This document shows, piece by piece, positions 1 to 8,894 of a stretch of 64,000 nucleotides of DNA. Within the stretch, counting starts at the first letter, position 1; every line of letters starts with the position of its first letter. Under the pieces are notes generated by a model that saw nothing but the letters and a program-made list of their open reading frames with translations, did no database searches and was not told the DNA's origin. The DNA comes from Shewanella gelidimarina. GTDB lineage: Bacteria; Pseudomonadota; Gammaproteobacteria; Enterobacterales; Shewanellaceae. The DNA is taken from positions 1 through 64,000 of the forward strand of contig NZ_JAKIKW010000021.1 in the NCBI RefSeq assembly GCF_023283945.1, given 5' to 3'. The position numbers were made by a program, and so were the translations under genes.

Positions 1-167
1 TTCGAGTGATGATTTCTTAATCAGAAGTCAAACTCGAAGCCCTTAAAGCGCTTGTCACCTGAATCAAATCTCCGAAGAGTTTTAACTCTCTAACACTGCT
101 GCAAGTCCCGTACTACCTAGCGTTTGCTAAGAGCGATTGGCCTGCTGTGCCGTGTCAGTGGATGCGT

Positions 168-196
168 ATTATAGGGAAATACTGATGGAGCACAAG
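168..196 (-). promoter_or_regulatory. probable rRNA operon promoter, reading off the left edge
   Basis: Read on the minus strand there is a perfect TATAAT (173..168), a 17-bp spacer and CTTGTG (196..191), with A/T-rich DNA upstream (about 200-230) that could act as an UP element. The start region continues into a GC-rich discriminator and a leader (positions 160 down to 1) rich in small hairpins and free of ORFs. This matches the layout before 16S rRNA genes in Shewanella as I remember it, but no rRNA sequence lies inside the window. The call is inference from promoter strength and leader character. Confidence 0.5.
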
Positions 197-493
197 AGGC
201 TTTCTGCATAAAAAGTAAATAAACCTACTGCCCGTCCAAAATCCATTCAAAACGAGCATATATCATGCAAAACAGGTCGGGGATTAGCATTTACTTTAAT
301 ACACAGCCTTATTACTGTGGTTGCTTTTCGTCTTGATAGGTATTTTAATGGCGAATATAGTAAGGAAGCATTAATTTCATCTATATAAAGGTAAAACTTG
401 CTCAGTTGCTATTAATCTCGTTATCACGCTAGCATGAGTGATGCTGCTTGCATCGTCGACACTAATCATAGATAAAGCTATGGAAGGTAAAAA
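197..493. other. intergenic DNA upstream of the DUF4124 gene
   Basis: A/T-rich spacer between the divergent rrn-type promoter and the first gene. No ORF of note. A Shine-Dalgarno GGAAGGT lies at 482-488 just before the ATG at 494. Confidence 0.5.
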
Positions 494-1003
494 ATGATAT
501 TAGATCCAACAAACGATCTTACTAGAGGCGGACATACTCAAGGTATATTCGCTCAATCGCTTTGGATAACACTTTGTGGTGTATTACTGTTCGCGAGCCT
601 ATTTAGCACTCATTCATATGCTAGCGAAATTTATACATGGGTTGATGAACAAGGCGTAACTCACTTTAGTCAGGAACCTCCCGAGCAAAAAGAAGCTAAA
701 AAGATCTATAGCGAAGACATTCAGCCAGCTAAAATAGGCAGTGTCGCACCAACAGTCTCGGCCCCATTAGTAAAAGTCCCTACTGAGTTAGAGAAGTCGG
801 CACTCGCAATAAAGAAATCAGATAAAGCACAAGCGAAAACAATTTGTGAAAGTGCTAAGCACAGCCTGAACGTATTAAGCAGTCATTCAAAACTTAATAG
901 AAAGAGTGCAGATACAGGCAAAACGATAGCAATGACAGAAGAGCAGCGACAAGCCGCTATTACCGAACAAAAGGAACGTGTCTCTTTATTTTGCGAGAAC
1001 TAA
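494..1003 (+). CDS. DUF4124-domain exported protein
   Basis: 169 aa. The N-terminus has a short charged leader and then a hydrophobic stretch (about residues 21-43) ending in an Ala-containing site, so it is probably a signal peptide or anchor. Directly after it comes IYTWVDEQGVTHFSQEPP, the hallmark of the DUF4124 family of small periplasmic proteins, whose biochemical role is unknown. The rest is charged and low in hydrophobicity, with one Cys near the C-terminus. The start is supported by GGAAGGT five bases upstream. It stands alone, and a symmetrical terminator at 1028-1052 separates it from the convergent lipoprotein gene. Function unassigned. Confidence 0.75.
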   Translation: MILDPTNDLTRGGHTQGIFAQSLWITLCGVLLFASLFSTHSYASEIYTWVDEQGVTHFSQEPPEQKEAKKIYSEDIQPAKIGSVAPTVSAPLVKVPTELEKSALAIKKSDKAQAKTICESAKHSLNVLSSHSKLNRKSADTGKTIAMTEEQRQAAITEQKERVSLFCEN

Positions 1004-1027
1004 CGAATATTGAATGAGCAAATATAG

Positions 1028-1052
1028 AAACAGACTCCGTTTGAGTCTGTTT
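1028..1052. terminator. bidirectional hairpin between convergent genes
   Basis: Perfect 10-bp inverted repeat AAACAGACTC / GAGTCTGTTT with a 5-nt loop. The A/T ends give short U tracts both ways, so it can serve both the DUF4124 gene and the lipoprotein gene. Confidence 0.7.
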
Positions 1053-1064
1053 CAAGTCCACTAG

Positions 1065-1388
1065 CTACTTGCTAGCCGTAAGGTTATACATTGAACGCGT
1101 CACACCATCTTCACATGCTTTAAGACCCGCTTTCCAACCATCATCAAATTTTTCAAGCCCATCAAGAGCTGTATCTTTCGCTACTGAGTCATAAAGTTCT
1201 GCTTGTTGTTTCTTCATTACATAAGCATTTTTACAACCACGATAATATCCATAATGATACAGGCTTTCATATTCTTGATTGCCTTCACCAATATAAGGTG
1301 CCGATGTTTGCTCTTTCTCATGGCTTGAGTCTGCACAACCTACGATTGTCATTGACGCTAAAACGATAATTGCTAACTGACGTTTCAT
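1065..1388 (-). CDS. small predicted lipoprotein
   Basis: 107 aa. A typical lipoprotein signal, MKRQLAIIVLASMTIVGC, places the lipidated cysteine at residue 18. The mature part is hydrophilic with a Tyr/Gly-rich patch (SLYHYGYYRGC) and three further Cys, the pattern of a small secreted domain with possible disulphides. I do not recognise the family. It is monocistronic, with its own terminator at 1028-1052 and about 300 bp to clpB. It is likely an outer-membrane or periplasm-facing lipoprotein; no function can be given. Confidence 0.7.
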   Translation of the reverse strand: MKRQLAIIVLASMTIVGCADSSHEKEQTSAPYIGEGNQEYESLYHYGYYRGCKNAYVMKKQQAELYDSVAKDTALDGLEKFDDGWKAGLKACEDGVTRSMYNLTASK

Positions 1389-1621
1389 ATTATTGCTTCC
1401 CTGTAATCAAATTAAATGCCGCCAATAACCGTGGTACTTGAACACTGCTACTGACCGCTATTTATATTATTTTAATAACATTAAGTATTGTTGAATAATT
1501 GGATAATACAAACATATAGTCAATATGATGCTGAAGTCGCTCTATTCGGTAGGCTTAACACTACAAGGGGAGTAAAGGTGTCACTAGCGGTAGAATATAA
1601 ATGGCTGGCGATACATAAAAA

Positions 1622-1649
1622 AGTGGCATCAACTTTCGTTGATGCCACT
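1622..1649 (-). terminator. clpB intrinsic terminator
   Basis: Twelve-bp perfect stem (1622-1633 with 1638-1649, loop TTTC on the plus strand). On the minus strand it is followed by a run of Ts (1621-1616), the classic rho-independent form, 36 bases past the clpB stop. Confidence 0.85.
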
Positions 1650-1684
1650 ATAAAACGAACTGAATTACCGACTAAACGACAGCG

Positions 1685-4258
1685 CTACTGCGTAAAGCTG
1701 AGTTGTCCCGCGACAACTGAAACTAGGATCGGCGTTCCAGGCTGAAGTTGTCCACTTAAGATCTTTTGAGCGAGTGGATTTTCAACCTCTTGCTGTAGAG
1801 CTCGTTTTAGTGGCCTTGCACCATAAATAGGATCGTATCCCGCATCCGCAATAACGGCTAATGCTTCAGCACTGATCTTAAGCTCGTAGTCTTTTTCAGC
1901 CAACCTAAGCTGTAACGCCTCTATCTGAATCGCAGCAATATGGGCAATGTTAGCTTTATCCAGCGGATGAAAAACCACGGACTCGTCAATACGGTTTAAA
2001 AACTCCGGTCTAAAGTGCTGCGTCACGACCTCCATCACATTAGACTTCATCTCTTCATAGCTTTGTGCACCAAAGCCTGCTTGAATAACATCAGAACCGA
2101 GATTTGAGGTCATGATCACTACCGTATTACGAAAATCGACAGTTCGACCTTGGCCATCAGTTAAGCGGCCATCATCTAATACCTGCAATAAGATATTAAA
2201 CACATCGGGATGTGCCTTTTCGACCTCATCAAGCAAAATAACTGAATAAGGTTTACGTCTTACCGCTTCAGTTAAATAGCCGCCTTCTTCATAACCTACA
2301 TATCCAGGAGGCGCTCCAACCAAACGCGATACAGAGTGCTTCTCCATAAACTCAGACATATCAATTCGTACTAGTGAAGATTCAGTATCAAATAGAAACT
2401 TGGCCAGTGACTTACAAAGCTCTGTTTTCCCCACACCCGTCGGACCTAAAAATAGAAAAGAACCGATAGGGCGACTCGGATCGGAAAGGCCTGCTCTACT
2501 GCGACGAATCGCATTGGATACAGAATCAACTGCTTCGTTCTGACCGATGACGCGTTCATGTAACGCATCTTCCATCTGCAATAACTTTTCCCGCTCGCCT
2601 TCAAGCATCTTTGACACTGGGATCCCGGTCGCTTTAGATAACACTTCAGCGATCTCAACGTCTGTCACTTTATTACGCAGTAAGGTCATATCTTGCATTT
2701 CAGCTTGGGCTGCCAAGTCGAGCTGTTTTTCAAGCGCCGGGATACGGCCATACTGTAACTCTGACATGCGCGTTAAATCGCCGGCACGCCTCGCGACCTC
2801 TAAATCCATTCTAGCCTGCTCTAAATCAGCCTTGATATGCTGAGTCCCAGCAAGCGCGGCTTTTTCGGTGTGCCAAATCTCATTTAGCTCAGCCGCTTTT
2901 GCCTCAACCTCTTTAAGCTCAGTGCGAAGTACCTCTAAACGACGTAAACTCGCTTCATCTTCCTCTTTCCTTACCGCTTGCTCTTCAAGTTTTAACTGAA
3001 TTGCACGACGTTCGAGTCGATCGAGAGATTCGGGCTTTGAATCTATTTGGATTCTGATGCTCGACGCGGCTTCATCAATCAGGTCGATCGCTTTGTCAGG
3101 TAGCTTTCGGTCTGAAATATAGCGATTAGACATGGTCGCAGCCGCGACAATTGCAGGGTCTGTAATTTCAACATGATGATGCAGCTCGTAACGCTCTTTG
3201 AGACCACGTAAAATAGCAATGGTATCTTCAACGTTAGGCTCATCCACCAGCACTTTTTGAAAACGCCGCTCTAACGCAGCATCCTTTTCAATATATTTTC
3301 TGTACTCATCTAATGTTGTCGCACCGACACAATGCAAATCACCACGTGCCAATGCTGGTTTAAGCATATTCCCCGCATCCATTGCACCATCGCCTTTACC
3401 AGCACCGACCATAGTGTGCAGTTCATCAATAAAGAGGATAACTTGACCCTCTTCTTGAGAAAGCTCATTAAGAACCGCTTTTAGACGTTCTTCAAATTCA
3501 CCACGATATTTAGCGCCAGCAATCAATGCGCCCATATCCAAAGATAGTACCCGCTTATTTTTAATGCCTTCAGGTACTTCATTGTTAATAATCCGCTGCG
3601 CTAACCCTTCAACAATGGCCGTCTTACCGACCCCGGGATCACCAATCAATACAGGATTGTTTTTACTACGACGTTGCAATACTTGGATCGTACGACGAAT
3701 TTCGTCATCACGACCAATAACGGGGTCTAACTTGCCCTGCTCTGCTCGCTCAGTGAGATCAACAGTGAACTTTTTCAACGCTTGACGCTGATCTTCAGCG
3801 TTAGGATCATCAACCTTTTGGCCATTACGCATCTGTTCTATGGTCGACTCCATTAACGCTTTTGTTGCACCAGACTTCTTTAACGCCTGTGCTAGGGCAT
3901 CACTGCCTTCGAGCGCGGCTAATACAAATAGCTCACTTGAAATAAATTTGTCTTTGCGCTTTTGCGCTAATTTATCGCACAAATTCAGCACACGGATTAG
4001 CGCTTGAGATAACTGAACATCTCCGCCCGTGCCTTCAACTTGTGGTCGTTGTTCTAACTCTTGGCTCAATAACGAGCGCAGAGTACTCACCTTAATACCC
4101 GCTTGGGTCAATAATGGGTGAATGGAACCGCCGTCTTGATTCAGCAATGCCATCATCAAATGGGCTGGTTCTATAAATTGGTGGTCTCGGCCTAATGCCA
4201 ATGATTGAGCATCCGAGATAGCAATTTGGAATTTATTTGTCATACGGTCGAGTCGCAT
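1685..4258 (-). CDS. clpB: ATP-dependent disaggregase ClpB
   Basis: 857 aa, the same length as the E. coli protein. Hsp100 ring ATPase that, with DnaK/DnaJ/GrpE, pulls polypeptides out of aggregates in the cytosol. Visible in order: Clp N-domain (about 1-145), AAA module 1 with Walker A GDPGVGKT near 205, the charged coiled-coil middle domain (about 400-530), and AAA module 2 with Walker A GPTGVGKT near 605 and the C-terminal D2-small domain. Two ATGs are adjacent. The second ([11 protein letters not shown]) is chosen because it matches the conserved family start and lies 4 nt from GGAGG, while the first abuts the ribosome binding site. A sigma-32 promoter at 4410-4437 fits heat-shock control. 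Confidence 0.97.
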   Translation of the reverse strand: MRLDRMTNKFQIAISDAQSLALGRDHQFIEPAHLMMALLNQDGGSIHPLLTQAGIKVSTLRSLLSQELEQRPQVEGTGGDVQLSQALIRVLNLCDKLAQKRKDKFISSELFVLAALEGSDALAQALKKSGATKALMESTIEQMRNGQKVDDPNAEDQRQALKKFTVDLTERAEQGKLDPVIGRDDEIRRTIQVLQRRSKNNPVLIGDPGVGKTAIVEGLAQRIINNEVPEGIKNKRVLSLDMGALIAGAKYRGEFEERLKAVLNELSQEEGQVILFIDELHTMVGAGKGDGAMDAGNMLKPALARGDLHCVGATTLDEYRKYIEKDAALERRFQKVLVDEPNVEDTIAILRGLKERYELHHHVEITDPAIVAAATMSNRYISDRKLPDKAIDLIDEAASSIRIQIDSKPESLDRLERRAIQLKLEEQAVRKEEDEASLRRLEVLRTELKEVEAKAAELNEIWHTEKAALAGTQHIKADLEQARMDLEVARRAGDLTRMSELQYGRIPALEKQLDLAAQAEMQDMTLLRNKVTDVEIAEVLSKATGIPVSKMLEGEREKLLQMEDALHERVIGQNEAVDSVSNAIRRSRAGLSDPSRPIGSFLFLGPTGVGKTELCKSLAKFLFDTESSLVRIDMSEFMEKHSVSRLVGAPPGYVGYEEGGYLTEAVRRKPYSVILLDEVEKAHPDVFNILLQVLDDGRLTDGQGRTVDFRNTVVIMTSNLGSDVIQAGFGAQSYEEMKSNVMEVVTQHFRPEFLNRIDESVVFHPLDKANIAHIAAIQIEALQLRLAEKDYELKISAEALAVIADAGYDPIYGARPLKRALQQEVENPLAQKILSGQLQPGTPILVSVVAGQLSFTQ

Positions 4259-4409
4259 CATTCCTCCGATAACTCAGTTAGATTTGTAGTTGGGACATGC
4301 ATGGTGCACCGAGTTGGATACTCTTAATTGGAGTACTTAATCCATTCACGCTTTGATACAAACAAGAATAGGTTTGCTCTACAAGACAGTAAAGCTTCTG
4401 ATAACTAAA

Positions 4410-4437
4410 ATATGGGGGTTAATCAAGAAAATTCAAG
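4410..4437 (-). promoter_or_regulatory. sigma-32 (heat-shock) promoter of clpB
   Basis: Minus-strand CTTGAA (4437..4432), a 14-bp spacer, then CCCCATAT (4417..4410). This agrees with the sigma-32 consensus CTTGAAA-N11-16-CCCCATNT. Transcription would start near 4403, giving a leader of about 145 nt before clpB. Confidence 0.8.
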
Positions 4438-4444
4438 TTATTTT

Positions 4445-5191
4445 TTAAGCATCAAGCCAAATAAATGATGCCATTCTGCCAGTAACACCGTCACGGCGAT
4501 AAGAAAAAAATGATTCATTATCCGTTACCGTGCAACGCGTATCAGCAAAAAGGGTTTTCACCCCAGCTTTGGCTAATCTGAGTTTTGCCAATCCCTGAAG
4601 ATCAGCTAGGTATTTATGGCTAAGATGTTCTCTTACGGGGACAAAAAAGTGCTGAGCCTCTGGGTGCTTTGCTTCGAATTGTTGTTTGACTTCAGAGCCA
4701 ACTTCAAAAGCTTTAGGCCCAATTGCAGGTCCTAAGTAAGCCACGAGTTCTTGTGGAGAGTGAGAAAATTTGTTGATTGCCGCTTCAATAATACCGTCAC
4801 ACAACCCGCGCCACCCAGCATGAACCGCTGCGACCTCGGTTCCGTTTTTATCACACAGTAAAATAGGCAGACAATCAGCAGTCATCACCACACACACTTG
4901 GTTGCTGTTATTACAGTAGCTCCCATCTGCATGATGGACTTCGCTGTTATCGGCATTAACAAGCTTAATACTGTGAGTTTGCTCAAGCCAAGCAGGAGTT
5001 ACAGGAAGGTTTAGGCGTTGCAAAATTATTTGCCGGTTACCGTTGACGCGAGTGATATTATCACCAACATGGGCACCGAGGTTGAGACTATCAAAAGGGG
5101 GTAAGCTTATGCCACCTTGTCGAGTCGAAAAAGCTAAGTTTACCCCCGGAGGAATAAACCAAGCTTGTTTCTCATCGAAAACATCTGTCAT
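4445..5191 (-). CDS. pgeF: peptidoglycan editing factor PgeF (YfiH, laccase-domain fold)
   Basis: 248 aa. The family removes mis-incorporated amino acids from peptidoglycan precursors (UDP-MurNAc-L-Ser) and was long annotated as polyphenol oxidase; some members show purine nucleosidase activity. The zinc/copper ligands are in place: H73 (in QTH), C107 (TADCLP) and H124 (HAGWRG), matching E. coli H71/C107/H124. Its ATG overlaps the rluD stop codon as TAATG, so it is the distal gene of an rluD-pgeF operon, an arrangement conserved in many gammaproteobacteria. The start is fixed by that overlap. Confidence 0.92.
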   Translation of the reverse strand: MTDVFDEKQAWFIPPGVNLAFSTRQGGISLPPFDSLNLGAHVGDNITRVNGNRQIILQRLNLPVTPAWLEQTHSIKLVNADNSEVHHADGSYCNNSNQVCVVMTADCLPILLCDKNGTEVAAVHAGWRGLCDGIIEAAINKFSHSPQELVAYLGPAIGPKAFEVGSEVKQQFEAKHPEAQHFFVPVREHLSHKYLADLQGLAKLRLAKAGVKTLFADTRCTVTDNESFFSYRRDGVTGRMASFIWLDA

Positions 5192-6162
5192 TAAATAACA
5201 GGTGGATTATCAATCGTATCTTGACGAAGAGCTTTAGTCAGCTTCACCATATCAGCAGGGATCGGCGCTCGCCAGCTCATCACTTCACAAGTGAAAGGAT
5301 GTGCTAGTTCAAGTCGAACCGCATGCAATGCTTGTCGTCTGAAAGCCATATAGGTTTCAAAAAAGTCTGGCGCTGCCCCTTTTGGAGGACGCGGTCGACC
5401 TGCATAAACAGGATCACCGACCAATACATGGCCGATATAAGCCATATGCACACGAATTTGGTGTGTACGACCAGATTCTAGGCGAAGGCGTAAACGCGTA
5501 TGCAGTCTGAACTTTTCAGCCACACGATAATGCGTCATCGCCGGCTTGCCATTGTGCACTACAGCCATATGTGTACGTTTGCTTGGGTGACGATCGATAG
5601 GCTCATCGACTGTACCGCCCGCAATAATCCCACCGAGAACAATCGCTTCGTATTCACGAGTGATCTCACGAGCTTGCAGTGCCGTAACCAAATGGGTTTG
5701 CGCTTCAACCGTTTTAGCCACAACCATTAAACCGGAGGTGTCTTTATCTAAACGATGCACAATACCTGCTCGCGGTACCAACTCGATACCAGGGCAATGA
5801 TGCAGTAATGCATTCATTAGCGTACCGTCTTGATTACCAGCACCAGGATGTACTACTAGACCTGCTTGCTTATTGATAACCAAAATATGATCATCTTCAT
5901 AAATAATATCAAGATCGATCGCTTCGGCTTTTGCGGATGTTTCCTCTTCCAGTGTTGCATCTACGACGACGTCCTGACCTTCCAGAACTTTCACTCTGGG
6001 TTTATCAGCAACTGTACCGTCGATGTATACTGCACCGGACAGAATCCACTCTTTAATGCGTGTTCGCGAGTAATCAGGGAACAAATCAGCCAGAGTCTGG
6101 TCCAATCTTTGGCCTGATTGTGTTGATGTTATCTCGCTTTTTAGTTTAATCTCTTGAGTCAT
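5191..6162 (-). CDS. rluD: 23S rRNA pseudouridine synthase RluD
   Basis: Makes pseudouridines 1911/1915/1917 in helix 69 of 23S rRNA. From the ATG at 6162 it is 323 aa: an S4 RNA-binding domain (about 15-75), then the RluA-type catalytic domain with HRLDKDTSG, where D139 is the catalytic aspartate (same number as in E. coli). The motif GRTHQIRVHM follows near 235-245. A GTG five codons upstream (6177) could also start it, but the MTQEIKL beginning resembles known RluD N-termini. It is the first gene of the pair with pgeF and divergent from bamD, the usual arrangement because both genes face the same intergenic region in related genomes. Confidence 0.93.
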   Translation of the reverse strand: MTQEIKLKSEITSTQSGQRLDQTLADLFPDYSRTRIKEWILSGAVYIDGTVADKPRVKVLEGQDVVVDATLEEETSAKAEAIDLDIIYEDDHILVINKQAGLVVHPGAGNQDGTLMNALLHHCPGIELVPRAGIVHRLDKDTSGLMVVAKTVEAQTHLVTALQAREITREYEAIVLGGIIAGGTVDEPIDRHPSKRTHMAVVHNGKPAMTHYRVAEKFRLHTRLRLRLESGRTHQIRVHMAYIGHVLVGDPVYAGRPRPPKGAAPDFFETYMAFRRQALHAVRLELAHPFTCEVMSWRAPIPADMVKLTKALRQDTIDNPPVI

Positions 6163-6284
6163 ATGAACCGTACCCACGTTTCGGGGTCCAAAAATGTTTA
6201 CTATCTGTTACAATCGGATTGTTTCTATTTTATCGTGAAATGGAAAAATTCATAACTATAACTTTAAAAGAATCGAATTCAAGT

Positions 6285-7049
6285 ATGCATAAATTTGCCA
6301 AAAGTGTTGCTGTAGTGCTAATTTCGCTTGCTGCTACGGCCTGTAGTAGTAAACAGGGCGAAGACCCTGCAATGATCAAAAGTTCACCTGAAGTGCTTTA
6401 TTCTCAAGCAAGAACCTCTATGGAGCTGGGAAATTACAGCAAAGCAGTTCGTTCTTTAGAAGCTTTAGATTCCCGTTTCCCGTTTGGACCTCATAAAACA
6501 CAAGTCCAACTCGATTTAATATTTGCTTACTACAAGCTTGATGACCCAGCTTCAGGCATTGCTAACATCGACCGTTTTATTAGATTAAATCCAACACATA
6601 AAGACATTGATTACGTTTATTATATGCGCGGTCTTGTCAATATGCAGTCTGATCGCTACCTGTTCCACGACATGTTAAATATCGATAGATCTGATCGTGA
6701 TCCTAAAGCAGCACAAGATGCATTTAAGGATTTTGACAGACTGGTTAAGTCTTATCCAAACAGTAAGTATGCAGCAGATGCGCAAAAACGCATGCAACAC
6801 TTAAAAAATAGACTAGCACTTTACTCGATCAAGGTAGCTGAATACTACATAAAAATGAATGCATGGAGTGCAGCAGCTATTCGCGCCCAGCTAGTTATGG
6901 AAGGTTATCCAGGTACACCGTCCACCGAAAGAGCATTAGAGATCATGTCTAAAGCATACGGTGAGTTAGGACAAGATAAGCTTAAAGAGCATGCACTTAT
7001 GGTCATGCAAGCCAACTTCCCAAGCAATAAGTTAGTCGCAAAACAGTAA
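6285..7049 (+). CDS. bamD: outer-membrane assembly lipoprotein BamD
   Basis: 254 aa. Essential TPR lipoprotein of the BAM complex, which inserts beta-barrel proteins into the outer membrane; it docks on BamA from the periplasm. The signal sequence ends in LAATAC, giving lipidated Cys20. The body has about five TPR units, beginning SPEVLYSQARTSMELGNY. The reading frame is open further upstream, but the leader peptide fixes the start at ATG 6285, with only a weak ribosome site. A strong terminator follows at 7081-7115. Confidence 0.93.
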   Translation: MHKFAKSVAVVLISLAATACSSKQGEDPAMIKSSPEVLYSQARTSMELGNYSKAVRSLEALDSRFPFGPHKTQVQLDLIFAYYKLDDPASGIANIDRFIRLNPTHKDIDYVYYMRGLVNMQSDRYLFHDMLNIDRSDRDPKAAQDAFKDFDRLVKSYPNSKYAADAQKRMQHLKNRLALYSIKVAEYYIKMNAWSAAAIRAQLVMEGYPGTPSTERALEIMSKAYGELGQDKLKEHALMVMQANFPSNKLVAKQ

Positions 7050-7080
7050 TTAATAACCGTGTTTTATCACGGGTTATAAA

Positions 7081-7115
7081 AAATAAAGGCCTCAAATGAG
7101 GCCTTTATTTTTTTT
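7081..7115. terminator. bidirectional terminator after bamD and the KAS III operon
   Basis: Thirteen-bp stem AAATAAAGGCCTC / GAGGCCTTTATTT with loop AAAT, then five further Ts on the plus strand. The A-rich left arm gives a U tract on the minus strand too. Confidence 0.85.
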
Positions 7116-7122
7116 AATAGAT

Positions 7123-8184
7123 TTACGAATGTTGGTAAACAAATCCACCATATAAGTATTTAGTTGCCTCTGCGCCTAATATCATCACTTTGTCACCCGC
7201 TTCTAATACGCCAGAATTGATCAGTCTAGAGAGGCTGACCCATATTGCCGCTGAGCCTAAATTACCCAGCCATTTAGCATCGTTAATAACACAACTAGGT
7301 TCAATGCTCAGCGCTTCAGCTAACAGAGTATCAATATGACCGTTCGCTTGGTGAGGTAAAATAAAACGAAAGTCATCAAGATGGTGTCCATGAGACTGCA
7401 AAGCCGCTAATCCAAGTTCAAATAATTGGCTACCCTGCTTCCTGACGGCTGCCGTATTATGATGAAACCTCGCCATCTGCTTATTAGCAACATCATTAGA
7501 ACCACCATCAAGATAAAAGCCAGCATCTTTACCAACGCCGATATGACCTAAATAGATATCAGAAATAATCCCAGAGGCACCGTTTGCTTGCTCAATAGGC
7601 GCTAACACTACCGCTGCAGCACCATCTCCCATTTGCACATAATTGACTAACTGCTCAGTATCGATAAATTGATTATCCATATCAAAGAAGACCGAACCGG
7701 TTTCACAACCCACTATTGCTACCGGCTGCTGATTAACAGCACAAAAGGCAGACGCTATCTGCAGACCATTGGCAAAACCGGTGCAGGCTTGGCGTAATTC
7801 TAAATAAGGACCATGGTATGCCTGTTTATCTGCTATCCACGCAGCATTTGGAGGCACCTGAGTATGGGGGGTGCATGTATGGGAAAGCAGATAGTCGAGC
7901 TGTTCCATTTCAACGTTTGCCGCGGCAAGTGCCGCCTTTAACGCTTGTACACTCAGCTCTATACTCGTCGGTGACGGTGTGCTGGTTGCCACATTAAGAT
8001 TGCGAGTTAAATGCCGTCCCTGTATCCCCATTCTGCGAGCAATTGCTTTGGCTTTTCTCGCGGTCAGTGAGCCACATTGATGCTTGAGCTTTTCAAGCAG
8101 CAGTTCATTACTAATGTTGGTATGAGGCAAAGCGTGAGCGATCCCTTTTAAACAAAGCGAATGCTTTGCAAATTTTACCGCCAT
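7123..8184 (-). CDS. KAS III-like beta-ketoacyl synthase
   Basis: 353 aa thiolase-fold condensing enzyme of the FabH/KAS III group. The catalytic triad is visible: C134 in RQACTGFANG, H278 in LPHQANGH and N308 in LGNLGSAA. The Asn context departs from the FabH consensus, and the protein is longer than FabH (about 317 aa), so this is probably not the housekeeping FabH but a specialised synthase making a C-C (or ester) bond from acyl-thioesters. Its ATG overlaps the stop of the diiron gene by 10 nt, so the two are translationally coupled. It is the last gene of the trio with the MMPL exporter. Substrate unknown. Confidence 0.85.
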   Translation of the reverse strand: MAVKFAKHSLCLKGIAHALPHTNISNELLLEKLKHQCGSLTARKAKAIARRMGIQGRHLTRNLNVATSTPSPTSIELSVQALKAALAAANVEMEQLDYLLSHTCTPHTQVPPNAAWIADKQAYHGPYLELRQACTGFANGLQIASAFCAVNQQPVAIVGCETGSVFFDMDNQFIDTEQLVNYVQMGDGAAAVVLAPIEQANGASGIISDIYLGHIGVGKDAGFYLDGGSNDVANKQMARFHHNTAAVRKQGSQLFELGLAALQSHGHHLDDFRFILPHQANGHIDTLLAEALSIEPSCVINDAKWLGNLGSAAIWVSLSRLINSGVLEAGDKVMILGAEATKYLYGGFVYQHS

Positions 8185-8894
8185 TTAGCCTCCAGTTTTT
8201 GATTAAGTCTATCCAAACAGACCCCCATTGACTCAAATGCATCGCCTTGAGTCTGCAGTAACGTCATCAAGTCACCCACGACATACTCATGCTGATGGGA
8301 AAATTGATTCAACGTTGCTCCTAGTGCTATCGCGTGTTTACGACTAACGTAGACGTGCTTTGCTTCATCTTTCTTAATGAGGCCACACAATTGAGAAAAA
8401 CGATGTTCATCACCTAAATCACAATGCTCAAACGCTTGCATGATATGAGTAACACAGGTATCTAATATGGCAATTCTGACAAAATGTTCACTGTAGCTAT
8501 CCACTCGGCCTAAGTGGGCATAAAAGCGTTTTGCTTTTCTCTGCACTTGAGTGAACTCAGGACGTGAGCTTAATGACAAAGCCACATGCTGCAGAGCAAT
8601 GTCATGACGATGCTCATCGGCTTCTACAGCTTGCAAACAAGCCCGCAGCGAGTGTTGTTCTGTCGCTAAACGCTGGATCTCAGTATTAAAAACGAGTTGT
8701 GCTGATTGTTCGCCACATAACAACAGCGGTAATAAACGGCTCATGGCCTCCGTTTGAGTGTCGGTGAACTGCACTGGACGCTGTTGAGCCTCAGCGAGCC
8801 AATGCATGATACGTTGGCTATTAGCGGGCAATGCTGTTTGAGGCGCCGTTATGGTTTTAAGCGGAAAACAGCGAGTAAGCACTTTAGTCTGCAT
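8175..8894 (-). CDS. ferritin-like diiron protein, possible oxygenase
   Basis: 239 aa, alpha-helical. Carboxylate/His pairs fit a ferritin-like diiron centre: E62 (CGEQ), E91/E94-x-x-H97 (VEADEHRH), E156 (QAFEH) and E177-x-x-H180 (KDEAKH). Two ExxH motifs on separate helices, each with an extra Glu helix, are the usual ligand set of diiron oxygenases (AurF-type N-oxygenases, fatty-acyl oxidases). It overlaps both neighbours (10 nt with the KAS III gene, 11 nt with the exporter gene), so the three products are probably needed together. The inferred role is oxidation of the acyl or amino product of the synthase; the actual reaction is unknown. Confidence 0.7.
   Translation of the reverse strand: MQTKVLTRCFPLKTITAPQTALPANSQRIMHWLAEAQQRPVQFTDTQTEAMSRLLPLLLCGEQSAQLVFNTEIQRLATEQHSLRACLQAVEADEHRHDIALQHVALSLSSRPEFTQVQRKAKRFYAHLGRVDSYSEHFVRIAILDTCVTHIMQAFEHCDLGDEHRFSQLCGLIKKDEAKHVYVSRKHAIALGATLNQFSHQHEYVVGDLMTLLQTQGDAFESMGVCLDRLNQKLEAKWR

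Noticed and set aside
1488-1745. 85-aa plus-strand frame before clpB's end
   Set aside because: Runs through the clpB terminator hairpin and overlaps the clpB coding end; no ribosome site or family similarity.
6219-6284. 22-residue N-terminal extension of bamD
   Set aside because: The lipoprotein signal begins at 6285; the extension lacks leader character.
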